From OFTM10 sp964196195 (GTDB lineage: Bacteria > Actinomycetota > Acidimicrobiia > Acidimicrobiales > Aldehydirespiratoraceae), in NCBI GenBank assembly GCA_964196195.1, contig CAXMSE010000006.1, positions 1-21,292 of the forward strand: a stretch of DNA of 21,292 bases. The letters run 5' to 3'. The first letter of the stretch is position 1; each line of letters opens with the position of its first letter. The notes below the pieces were generated by a model. The model searched no databases. It was not told where the DNA came from and worked only from the letters and a program-made list of their open reading frames with translations. Both the position numbers and the translations under genes were made by a program. Of this stretch, positions 8,753-15,477 are shown piece by piece.

Positions 8753-8764
8753 CGGCGATCGCCG
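8753..8764. promoter_or_regulatory. 12-bp perfect palindrome upstream of an MFS gene
   Basis: CGGCGATCGCCG is a perfect 12-bp palindrome, 28 bp upstream of the MFS start at 8725 and 46 bp downstream of the SRPBCC stop. It could be a regulator's operator or form a 4-bp tetraloop hairpin. Such GC-rich palindromes also arise by chance at this base composition. Confidence 0.25.
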
Positions 8765-8810
8765 GCGCCTCTGGGGACGCTACCGACCCGAGAACCGGGC
8801 GAGACAGGGA

Positions 8811-9257
8811 CTAGTCGGCGGCTAGGCGTTCGCTCTCTTGTTGGAGATCGTCGACCATGCCGCCAAGTCCCTTTCGCATCTGCTTGTCGGTCGATCCCTT
8901 CGCGACGCGACCGAGCCGGTTGAGGGTGTAGCGGTAGTTCAGTGTGAGTTCTGTGCCGTCTTTGTCCTCGACGATGTTGAAGTCGGCAGTGGCGTCTGAG
9001 ATGGGGAGTTTGAACGTTTCGTAGAGGTTCACCGTCATGCGCTGGTTTGGGATGTAGGTGTCGATGCGTTCGTTGACACCGCCGAGGGGAGCGAAGTCAC
9101 AATGTCGGGTAGATCCCTCGGTGACGGGGCCATCCGATGTGAGAGAGGACCGTTTCACGCCGCCATTCCATCGCGCGATGTCGCCGAAGTCGTCGAGTAT
9201 CTCCCACACCTTTTCTATTGGGGCCGCTATTCGTCGAGTGAGCGTGAATTCGGGCAT
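8811..9257 (-). CDS. SRPBCC (START/Bet v1-like) small ligand-binding protein
   Basis: 148 residues. The N-terminus MPEFTLTRRIAAPIEKVWE followed by DFGDIARWNGGV is the standard opening of the polyketide cyclase/dehydrase SRPBCC family. The middle has alternating strands (STRHCDFAPLGGVNERIDTY) and the end is a long helix (LGGMVDDLQQESERLAAD), giving the helix-grip fold that encloses a hydrophobic ligand pocket. No catalytic residue can be assigned, so the ligand is unknown. A clear AGGAGAG Shine-Dalgarno at 9263-9269, five bases before the ATG, fixes the start. It lies 172 bp after ribA, a gap that includes a small hairpin directly after the ribA stop, so it may be transcribed separately. Confidence 0.88.
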   Translation of the reverse strand: MPEFTLTRRIAAPIEKVWEILDDFGDIARWNGGVKRSSLTSDGPVTEGSTRHCDFAPLGGVNERIDTYIPNQRMTVNLYETFKLPISDATADFNIVEDKDGTELTLNYRYTLNRLGRVAKGSTDKQMRKGLGGMVDDLQQESERLAAD

Positions 9258-9262
9258 CAGGT

Positions 9263-9269
9263 CTCTCCT
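9263..9269 (-). promoter_or_regulatory. Strong ribosome binding site for the SRPBCC gene
   Basis: The minus strand reads AGGAGAG five bases before the ATG at 9257. It is one of the few strong Shine-Dalgarno sequences in the window and settles the start. Confidence 0.75.
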
Positions 9270-9414
9270 GGGTTGGGTTGGCGGACTATTAGCCGGCGTT
9301 TTCGGTGAAGAGGATTTCCAGGACCGAGAAAGCCTTGTCTCGGTCGGGTATCAGGGCGAGGCATATCTCCAACGCCTCCAGCACGGCCTCGAGATCGCAA
9401 GCTGGGCTAGGTCG

Positions 9415-9427
9415 CCGGAGGCTCCGG
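9415..9427 (-). terminator. Short hairpin immediately after the ribA stop
   Basis: CCGGAG-G-CTCCGG is a near-perfect 13-nt palindrome (5-bp stem, 3-nt loop as RNA) that begins two bases after the ribA TGA on the minus strand. There is no U-tract. It may end or attenuate the deaminase-ribD-ribA transcript. Confidence 0.3.
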
Positions 9428-9429
9428 GA

Positions 9430-10122
9430 TCAGCCCAGAGCGACGTCTGACGGCGGCGCCGGGATCGATGCGCTGTCTGGGGTGTGATGGCCGAGCCGCC
9501 CCCGTTTCGTCTCGATGTAACGTTCGGCCTCGGGGTGGATGGGGACATGGAGCGGCACCAGCTCAGTGATGATCAGCCCCTTGCCCGCCAGTCCTTGGTA
9601 TTTGGCTGGATTGTTGGTCATCAGCCTTAGCTGACCGACTCCCAGATCGATGAGGATCTGGGCTCCGACGCCATAGTCGCGAGCATCCACCGCCATGCCC
9701 AATTCCAGGTTGGCGTCGACGGTGTCGAACCCCTGGTCCTGAAGCTCGTAGGCCTTCAGCTTCTGACTGATCCCGATGCCACGGCCTTCGTGACCCCTCA
9801 AATAGATCACCACTCCTCGGCCGGCTTGGGCCACGCGGCTCATCGCCTCGTTGAGTTGGAGCCCGCAGTCGCACTTCACACTGTTGAACACGTCGCCGGT
9901 GACGCACTCGCTGTGCACTCGAGCCAGAACCGGCTCAGCGGTATCGACCTCGCCCATGACAAAGGCAAGGTGCACCTCACCATCCTCGAGACTCTCGAAG
10001 GAGTGGCACATGAACTCACCCCAGGTGGTTGGGACACGGGCCGAGGCGGCGCGAATCACCAGCTTCTGCGACGAGTGCGCATCGCGACCAGAGGCTCCGA
10101 AGGAATCGGATCGGATGTTCAT
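9430..10122 (-). CDS. ribA: GTP cyclohydrolase II
   Basis: 230 residues. It hydrolyses GTP to 2,5-diamino-6-ribosylamino-4(3H)-pyrimidinone 5'-phosphate, formate and pyrophosphate, the first step of riboflavin and deazaflavin synthesis. The zinc ligands are C73, C84 and C86 (SECVTGDVFNSVKCDCG). YLRGHEGRGIG is the nucleotide-binding loop; the catalytic Tyr (Y125 in AYELQD) and Arg (R148 in DARDYG) have the usual 23-residue spacing; TNNPAKY and TKRGRLGHH close the domain. These residues support a true cyclohydrolase. It is a stand-alone RibA, not the RibBA fusion common in actinobacteria; about 30 N-terminal residues before PTTWGEF carry no DHBP synthase domain. An AGGAAGG-like site lies ~11 bases before the ATG. 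It follows ribD by 49 bp and is probably in its operon. Confidence 0.95.
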   Translation of the reverse strand: MNIRSDSFGASGRDAHSSQKLVIRAASARVPTTWGEFMCHSFESLEDGEVHLAFVMGEVDTAEPVLARVHSECVTGDVFNSVKCDCGLQLNEAMSRVAQAGRGVVIYLRGHEGRGIGISQKLKAYELQDQGFDTVDANLELGMAVDARDYGVGAQILIDLGVGQLRLMTNNPAKYQGLAGKGLIITELVPLHVPIHPEAERYIETKRGRLGHHTPDSASIPAPPSDVALG

Positions 10123-10171
10123 GAAGTCGACCCTTCCTGGTCTGGTCGGTGCTCAACGGCGAGCGAGTTGC

Positions 10172-11227
10172 TCATGGAGTATGGGGTCTGGGCGCCTGAT
10201 CGGGAGCAAGTTCGATGCGAATGTCGTCGCCGACGAATCCACAACTGAGAAAGCGGCCACGCCAGACATCCTGTATCGACGCCATTGTGGGGCCCGCAAT
10301 GGCTGGCTGTGCGTCAGTACCGAGGAAGAGAGCGGGAGCCAGGTAGACCACGAACCGATTGATCAGCGCGGCATCGTGAAACGAGCGCAGCGCCCTCGAT
10401 CCGCCCTCGATCAGTATCTGCAGAATCCCTCGATCGCCGAGTTCGTCGAGAAGATCGGTCAATGATCCCTCCCACTCCAGACACGGGTGAATTCGAGCCC
10501 CATCAGGAGCCGAACCCAGAACTACGCGGAGCGGATCTGTCCCCCCGACGTGGCGCACAGTGAGCGACGGATCGTCGGCCCGTACCGTCCCAGCGCCGAC
10601 AAGAATGGCGTCGCTCTCGGCTCGAAGTCGATGACCGTCGCGTCGCGCCGGCTCACCGGTGATCCACTGTGAGGAACCATCCGGCGCGGCGGTCGCTCCG
10701 TCGATGGTCGACGCCACCTTCGCCAGTACGAAAGGGTGACCGGTGCGGCGGTGCCAGAGATAGGCCGCGAGTTGTTCTTCGACATCGTCGCTGAGCACAT
10801 CGGTGATCACCTCCACCCCCGCGTGGCGCAGGCGAACCACCCCACTGCCATCTACGCGCTTGTCGGGATCCCCGGTGCCTACGACGACCCGGGCGACGCC
10901 TGCGGCGATTATGGCATCTACACAAGGTGGGGTCCGCCCCTGGTGCGAACACGGCTCCAGGCTCACCACCACTGTGGCCTCGGCGGCTCGACTCCCCGCT
11001 GCCTCCAGCGCCACTACTTCGGCGTGACGGCCACCGGGAGGCTCGGTGGCCCCGGTGGCCAAGAGAGCTCCCTCGGGGGAAAGTACCACCGCACCGACCC
11101 AGGGATTGGGGGAAGTCTGACCCCGAACTCCTGCCCCGAGAGCAAGGCAGACGCGCATCGCTTCAACGTGGGTCATGATCTGGCCCAGAGAGGCGTGATC
11201 GTCGGCGTCGGAGGTGCTGTGGGTCAC
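10172..11227 (-). CDS. ribD: Bifunctional pyrimidine deaminase/reductase RibD
   Basis: 351 residues, catalysing the second and third steps of riboflavin synthesis: deamination of the RibA product, then NADPH-dependent reduction of the ribose to ribityl. The N-terminal deaminase domain (~20-145) has TSPNPWVGAVV and the zinc site H68-A-E70 with C93 and C102 (EPCSHQGRTPPC). The reductase domain (~165-345) has KVASTIDGATA, SQWITGEPAR, GAGTVRADDPSLTVR and LIEGG. The stretch between the RVVLG strand and LLDELGDRG is shorter than in many RibDs, a compact form I associate with Acidimicrobiia-type proteins (recall, not checked). The GTG at 11227 overlaps the upstream deaminase stop as GTGA, suggesting coupling. 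The alternative start ATG 11176 would still keep the whole deaminase domain. No riboflavin riboswitch is recognisable upstream. Confidence 0.94.
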   Translation of the reverse strand: MTHSTSDADDHASLGQIMTHVEAMRVCLALGAGVRGQTSPNPWVGAVVLSPEGALLATGATEPPGGRHAEVVALEAAGSRAAEATVVVSLEPCSHQGRTPPCVDAIIAAGVARVVVGTGDPDKRVDGSGVVRLRHAGVEVITDVLSDDVEEQLAAYLWHRRTGHPFVLAKVASTIDGATAAPDGSSQWITGEPARRDGHRLRAESDAILVGAGTVRADDPSLTVRHVGGTDPLRVVLGSAPDGARIHPCLEWEGSLTDLLDELGDRGILQILIEGGSRALRSFHDAALINRFVVYLAPALFLGTDAQPAIAGPTMASIQDVWRGRFLSCGFVGDDIRIELAPDQAPRPHTP

Positions 11228-11676
11228 GGTGCCTTGCTCAAGAACGTGGTGACCAGCTTTGCCACGCGACCCTCCGGGTCGCCGTGGTGGGTGAGTGTGA
11301 GTGGCACCAGCAGTTGTTCGGCCATAGCGCTGGCGTGCAGCCTGCTGATGTAGGCGGCGTCGCCCACCTCACTACGTCTACATGCGAAGACGATCTCGGC
11401 GACTCCCGCGACCACGGCGCTGTGAAGGCACATCGCACACGGTTCCAGCGTCGTGAACAAGGTGGCCCCGGGGGAGAGACGGCCGCTTGCTGCGGCGGCC
11501 CGGAGAGACGAAACCTCAGCGTGGGCCATGAGGTCGGCGTGCTCGGACTCACTACCGGAGATGGAAATCGCATCATTTCCATCCACAACACACGCACCGT
11601 TGGGGAACTCTCCCGCGCGGGCCGCGGCGTGCGCCGCGTCGAGGCAGACGGCCATCCACCGATCGTGATCGCTCAT
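11224..11676 (-). CDS. Zinc-dependent nucleoside/base deaminase
   Basis: 150 residues of the cytidine/deoxycytidylate deaminase superfamily. The zinc site is H52-A-E54 plus C80 and C83 (LEPCAMC), E54 being the proton shuttle. The RRSEVGDAAYIS loop and the C-terminal helix resemble free-base or nucleoside deaminases (guanine or cytosine type) more than TadA, whose tRNA-binding signatures I do not see. Its stop overlaps the ribD GTG by four bases, so the two are translationally coupled although RibD has its own complete deaminase site. The substrate is therefore open: a purine or pyrimidine salvage base, or a flavin-pathway pyrimidine. The ATG at 11676 has only a close GGGG upstream. It is the first gene of the long minus-strand run, divergent from the ThDP enzyme. 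Confidence 0.85.
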   Translation of the reverse strand: MSDHDRWMAVCLDAAHAAARAGEFPNGACVVDGNDAISISGSESEHADLMAHAEVSSLRAAAASGRLSPGATLFTTLEPCAMCLHSAVVAGVAEIVFACRRSEVGDAAYISRLHASAMAEQLLVPLTLTHHGDPEGRVAKLVTTFLSKAP

Positions 11677-11734
11677 TTCCCCACGCTAATGCCGGGCCAC
11701 TCGGCAGTGACAGGCTCTTGGCAGTGGGATCGTC

Positions 11735-11747
11735 GGGGCCCGGCCCC
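11735..11747. promoter_or_regulatory. GC palindrome in the divergent intergenic region
   Basis: GGGGCC-C-GGCCCC lies near the middle of the 158-bp region between the minus-strand deaminase-rib genes and the plus-strand ThDP enzyme, where both promoters must sit. It is a possible operator or hairpin. I could not identify convincing -35/-10 pairs for either direction. Confidence 0.22.
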
Positions 11748-11834
11748 ACCGAGGTCTCATTGCGCCGTCTGTGAAAGTGTCTCCAGCTGAGCAACAAAGG
11801 ACGGAAGTGGGAGAATTCCTGCTCCGGTTGGTAC

Positions 11835-13451
11835 ATGACGTCACAAATCTCTGGTGGACAAGCGCTTGTCGAGTCCTTGATCCGAAACAAGGTCCGGACC
11901 GTGTTCGCGGTGCCTGGAGTTCAGTTGGATCATCTCTTCAACGCCCTCCACGACTTCCGCGACGAGATCCGTGTTGTCCATTGCCGCCATGAGCAAGGAG
12001 CGGGATACATGGCGCTGGGCTACGCCACCGCGACCGGAGAGCCAGGGGTCTGCGCGGTGGTGCCGGGTCCGGGCTTGCTGAATGCGTCTGCGGCGCTCGC
12101 CACGGCCTATGCGGTCAACGCTCCGGTGCTCTGTCTCGTCGGACAGATCCCCTCCGACGCCATCGGAAAGGGGTTTGGCCTACTCCATGAGCTTCCCGAC
12201 CAGCTGGCAGTCGCCTCCGGACTCACAAAGTGGGCGGCGCGGATCGACTCGCCTGGCCAGGTGCCGGGGAGGGTGTCGGAGGCGTTCGCGCAGATGACCC
12301 AGGGCTGCCCCGGACCCGTTGAGTTGGAAATCGCCATGGACCAGTTGCAACAGGTGCAGGATGTCGATCTCACCCACGCGTCAGATCCGTCTGGTCCTCG
12401 TCCGCTGGATGAAGAGGCGATCGAGGCCGCGGCGCGGACGCTGGCGACGGCGGCGAACCCCTTGATAATTGTTGGTGGCGGGGCCGTCGAGGCCGGATCC
12501 TCGGTAAAGCGAATCGCCGAGTTGCTTCAGGCTCCGGTCAGCGCCTTGCGTACCGGTCAAGGCGTGCTCGACAGTCGCCACCCCCTGTTCGTGAACCAGC
12601 TGGCGGCCCACCGCTATTGGAAAACTGCCGACGTGATCCTCGGGGTAGGCACCCGTCTTCACCAGGCCCGCGAGTGGGGAACCGACGACGATTTGCAGAT
12701 CGTTCGCCTCGACATCGACCCCGGCCGCCTCCAAGACGGCCAACTGGGAATCCTTGGGGATGCCCGAGAGACCCTCGGTGCCTTGAGTGAGGCGCTCGAG
12801 GCACGATTGGGGTCACCCCGACCGTCGCGGGCGGTGGAAGTGGATGCTCTCAAGGCTGATGCTGACCGTGATCTGGAGGCGTTAGAACCCCAGATCGCCT
12901 ACCTGAAGGCCATGCGTGAGGCTCTCCCGGAGGACGGCATATTCGTCGAGGAACTGACCCAGGTCGGCTATGTCGCTCGACTGGCCTTCCCCGTCTACAG
13001 CCCGCGGACCTACATCACCCCGGGGTATCAGGGCACCCTGGGATACGGATTCCCGACTGCCCTTGGCGCCAAGATCGCCCATCCGGACAAGAAGGTGCTG
13101 TCGATCTCCGGAGATGGCGGCTTCATGTTCTGCGTCGGCGAACTGGCGACGGCCGCCCAACACAACATCGGGGTCGTCTCGGTGGTTTTCACCAACGATG
13201 CATACGGCAACGTTCAACGAATGCAGCGCGATCAGCACGGCGGGCGAATCATTGCCACCGATTTGATTAATCCTGACTTTGTTGAACTGGCGAAGGTCTT
13301 CGGCGTGAGCGGGTGTCGCGCTGAGTCCCCGGCGGAACTCCGAGACGCGATCGTGCGCGCTTTCGATCACGATGGTCCGACCGTCATAGAGGTGCCCATC
13401 GGCGACTTCCCCGACCCGTGGAAATGGTTGCTTTCGCCGAAGATCCGCTGA
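11835..13451 (+). CDS. ThDP-dependent acetolactate-synthase-like enzyme
   Basis: 538 residues with the three-domain layout of the acetolactate synthase/benzoylformate decarboxylase superfamily: an N-terminal pyrimidine-binding domain (~1-170) with the activating Glu53 in CRHEQGAGYMA, a central domain (~190-325), and a C-terminal diphosphate-binding domain with the metal motif GDG (426-428) through N454-D455. The N-terminal domain keeps the VVPGPGLLNA segment. It converts a 2-keto acid or a similar substrate using thiamine diphosphate. It is shorter than most IlvB subunits and no regulatory small subunit follows, so I do not call it ilvB; other members of this group handle sulfoacetaldehyde, oxalyl-CoA or glyoxylate. 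The ATG at 11835 has no good Shine-Dalgarno, but the conserved domain begins right after it. Confidence 0.9.
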   Translation: MTSQISGGQALVESLIRNKVRTVFAVPGVQLDHLFNALHDFRDEIRVVHCRHEQGAGYMALGYATATGEPGVCAVVPGPGLLNASAALATAYAVNAPVLCLVGQIPSDAIGKGFGLLHELPDQLAVASGLTKWAARIDSPGQVPGRVSEAFAQMTQGCPGPVELEIAMDQLQQVQDVDLTHASDPSGPRPLDEEAIEAAARTLATAANPLIIVGGGAVEAGSSVKRIAELLQAPVSALRTGQGVLDSRHPLFVNQLAAHRYWKTADVILGVGTRLHQAREWGTDDDLQIVRLDIDPGRLQDGQLGILGDARETLGALSEALEARLGSPRPSRAVEVDALKADADRDLEALEPQIAYLKAMREALPEDGIFVEELTQVGYVARLAFPVYSPRTYITPGYQGTLGYGFPTALGAKIAHPDKKVLSISGDGGFMFCVGELATAAQHNIGVVSVVFTNDAYGNVQRMQRDQHGGRIIATDLINPDFVELAKVFGVSGCRAESPAELRDAIVRAFDHDGPTVIEVPIGDFPDPWKWLLSPKIR

Positions 13452-13557
13452 TGGCTGACAATCCTTCGAGGACGCTGCGACGAACTCACCGAACGACGAC
13501 TTCCCGCCCTCTCCAATATGTCCGAATATGGCAGATGATTGGCTTCATACTTGCCCC

Positions 13558-14022
13558 ATGAGCCAAACAACGTTCCACCTGAATCCGATCTCGAACCATG
13601 ATGCCGATGCGCTTCGCACTGTCGGTGGCCCCGCCTACATAGCCGATGAGTCTCCCGGCTACCCGTGCCGTCAGTGCCTGAGGGATGCTGAGGTGGGAGA
13701 TGAACTGATCCTCGTCTCCCACGACCCCTTTGCGAGCGAATCAAAGTACCGGTCGGCCAGCCCGATCTTCCTGCACCGCCGCTCGTGCGCACCTCAGGCT
13801 GCCGATGGCGAGTTGCCGGCCCAGCTGACACGCCGCCAACTCTCGGTTCGTTCATTCGACGAATCAGAGATGATGATCGATGCCACGGTGATCGATGGGC
13901 ATGATCTCGAGGAGACCATTCTCGGGTTCTTCGACGATGCCGAGTCGCACCGGATCCATGTCCACAATGCGCAGCGAGGATGCTGGGCCGTGAACGTCGA
14001 ACGTGGCACACGCATCGGCTGA
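13558..14022 (+). CDS. DUF1203 family protein
   Basis: 154 residues. It matches the DUF1203 pattern: YPCRQCLRDAEVGDELILVS near the N-terminus, the PIFLHRRSC segment, LSVRSFDESEMMIDATV, and HVHNAQRGCWAVNVER at the end. Conserved Cys and His residues suggest a structural or metal role, but the family has no established function. I chose the ATG at 13558 over the ATG at 13528 because family similarity starts after it. There is no Shine-Dalgarno; a CATACT hexamer ends six bases before this ATG, the spacing expected of a leaderless transcript. The gene follows the ThDP enzyme by 106 bp and converges on the VOC gene, sharing an inverted repeat that includes both stop codons. Confidence 0.85.
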   Translation: MSQTTFHLNPISNHDADALRTVGGPAYIADESPGYPCRQCLRDAEVGDELILVSHDPFASESKYRSASPIFLHRRSCAPQAADGELPAQLTRRQLSVRSFDESEMMIDATVIDGHDLEETILGFFDDAESHRIHVHNAQRGCWAVNVERGTRIG

Positions 14023-14056
14023 GCAGCGAAGCGCGGAGAGATCGGTGGTCAGCCGA
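14015..14056. terminator. Inverted repeat embedding two convergent stop codons
   Basis: TCGGCTGA (14015-14022) and TCAGCCGA (14049-14056) are perfect 8-bp inverted arms separated by 26 bases. Each arm contains the TGA stop of one of the two converging genes. A bidirectional terminator is the simplest reading, though no T-tract follows in either direction and the loop is long. Confidence 0.35.
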
Positions 14057-14471
14057 CAAGGATGCAGAAGGGATGGCCGGCCGGATCGGCATAGACGTAG
14101 AGAGGTTCCTCCGGATCGTCGAAGCGGTCCTGCAGGAGGGTTGCGCCCAGGGCCAGCGCTCGCTGGTGCTGGGCGGTGAGGTCCGCCGTGGTTGCCACCG
14201 TGAGATCGAGGTGCAGTTGCTGGGGCACCGACGGGCGGGGCCAGGTTGGCGCAGCGAGTTCGGAGACTTGCTGGAACGCGAGACGGGGTTGTCCGCCTGT
14301 GTCGATGAGAACAAGCCAGTCCCGGCCGCTCGGATCGGCTTGCCCGGGCAGCGGAAGCTCGTCACCTGAGCGGTACACGTAGCCGAGAAGCTGGCGGTAG
14401 AACTCCGCCAATGAGCGAGCGTCGGTCGTATCGAGGACCACGGCACAGAGGATCGGATAACTCTCGGGCAT
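14049..14471 (-). CDS. VOC/glyoxalase-like family protein
   Basis: 140 residues with two paired beta-alpha-beta-beta-beta units of the vicinal oxygen chelate fold. The first opens with ILCAVVLDTTDARSLAEFYR. The second has QLHLDLTVATTADLTAQHQR and ends in YVYADPAGHPFCILVG, the typical glyoxalase-like closing motif. Members bind metals or small ligands and include lyases, dioxygenases and resistance proteins. The metal ligands here are incomplete compared with glyoxalase I, so the function is unknown. No Shine-Dalgarno precedes the ATG. The start codon lies exactly in the loop of a 6-bp perfect inverted repeat (14461-14477), which may affect translation. It is divergent from the membrane-anchored unknown. 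Confidence 0.85.
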   Translation of the reverse strand: MPESYPILCAVVLDTTDARSLAEFYRQLLGYVYRSGDELPLPGQADPSGRDWLVLIDTGGQPRLAFQQVSELAAPTWPRPSVPQQLHLDLTVATTADLTAQHQRALALGATLLQDRFDDPEEPLYVYADPAGHPFCILVG

Positions 14472-14477
14472 CGAGAG
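14461..14477 (-). promoter_or_regulatory. Hairpin with the VOC start codon in its loop
   Basis: On the minus strand CTCTCG and CGAGAG flank the five bases ATGCC, so the ATG of the VOC gene occupies the loop of a perfect 6-bp stem. It could expose or hide the start codon in a Shine-Dalgarno-less mRNA, or be a DNA operator. Confidence 0.35.
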
Positions 14478-14601
14478 ATCTTGTCACGCAGCCACGGAGC
14501 AAGAAGACCCCGGATTGGAAATCCAGCGCTCGTATCCCTTGCTCGCAGGGCCTTGCACTGGCACTGTTGCGTGACCTATTCGGCCAGCGATCGGTAACCG
14601 C

Positions 14602-15477
14602 GTGGCGAGACCGGACGAGAAACGCCCCTCACGAGTCAGACGGCAGCTGTGGATCCTTGGTGCTGCCCTGGCTTCAGTGGCAGCGGTGGCGGTCGCGGTT
14701 GCCCTTCGCTTTCGAGATACCGAGACTCCGGTCAGCGTGGCTGCCGTGGTGGAAGACTTCGAAGCCGCGGCGAGCACCACAACACGACCCAGCGTCACCC
14801 TGTCGCCGAGCACGGCATCGCCAGCGAGCACAACCACATCGGTCGTCGAAGAGTCCGCGGTGACCGGTCTCATGACTCTTGGCCAACCTGGTGTCTACGT
14901 CTACGTAACTACCGGTGGCGAGGAGACGGGCGCCCTCAGTGGGGCGAGCCACACCTACCCGGCGGAAACGACGATCGCCGTACAGGCTGGTGGATGCGGG
15001 CTGATACTGAGGTGGCGCCCGCTCGAAGAGCGTTATGAAGAGTGGGAAACATGCCTCCAGGATGGTGCGCTGGTCATTCCCCGATACACGACCTTCCATG
15101 AGTTTTTTGGCACCACCGATCGACAGGATTTTGATTGCGAGCCTGCCATCGTGCTGGTGCCTCTGGCCGGCGACGGCCATGGTGATTCGACGTGCGTCGC
15201 CGGCGGCCTCACCGAAATTGTCAGTACACGGACCCTGTCCTCGAAGAGCATCACCGTGGGCTCACAAGAGATCAACGCGGTTGGTGTGGTTCTAGAGGCG
15301 GTGCTGCAGGGGGACGGCACTGGCACCACCCGCGCCGAGATGTGGATCTCGGAAGATGATGGCACGATTCTCAGCTGGTCGGAGGTGGTGGACAGCATCG
15401 CGGGCTCGGTGATCGGAGATGTGAGCTACGCGGAGAGTTTCGAGATTCAGCTCACCTCGCTTGAACCGGAGCGATGA
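14602..15477 (+). CDS. Membrane-anchored extracytoplasmic protein, unknown family
   Basis: 291 residues, not recognised. A basic N-terminus (RPDEKRPSRVRRQ) precedes one hydrophobic segment (~16-35), so the protein is probably a single-pass, Nin-Cout membrane protein. A Ser/Thr/Pro-rich linker follows (~57-82), then a ~200-residue extracytoplasmic domain with four cysteines (C132, C151, C179, C198) that could form two disulfides, and repeated short strands. No catalytic motif is seen. The layout suggests a cell-envelope protein. The start is the GTG at 14602 with only a weak upstream site, placed so that the positive-inside charge precedes the membrane segment. Its last 31 bases overlap the 3' end of ftsH on the other strand. 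The open frame with signal-anchor and linker makes a real gene likely. Confidence 0.75.
   Translation: MARPDEKRPSRVRRQLWILGAALASVAAVAVAVALRFRDTETPVSVAAVVEDFEAAASTTTRPSVTLSPSTASPASTTTSVVEESAVTGLMTLGQPGVYVYVTTGGEETGALSGASHTYPAETTIAVQAGGCGLILRWRPLEERYEEWETCLQDGALVIPRYTTFHEFFGTTDRQDFDCEPAIVLVPLAGDGHGDSTCVAGGLTEIVSTRTLSSKSITVGSQEINAVGVVLEAVLQGDGTGTTRAEMWISEDDGTILSWSEVVDSIAGSVIGDVSYAESFEIQLTSLEPER

Noticed and set aside
11677..11834. FMN (RFN) riboswitch upstream of the deaminase-ribD-ribA genes
   Set aside because: None of the conserved RFN blocks (such as the GGGC/ACCGGCGGT-type elements) is recognisable on the minus strand.
13367..14446. 359-codon minus-strand open frame across the DUF1203 and VOC genes
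   Set aside because: It overlaps two recognisable genes in other frames and is rich in Arg, Ser and Pro with no domain pattern, typical of a shadow frame.
14490..14560. tRNA-Ser(GGA)-like anticodon arm around TTGGAAA
   Set aside because: The anticodon-like loop sits in an imperfect stem (one C-A mismatch), and neither a T-loop (TTCGA-type) nor a pairing acceptor stem is present nearby. A GGATT-GGA-AATCC hairpin (14512-14524) explains the look.
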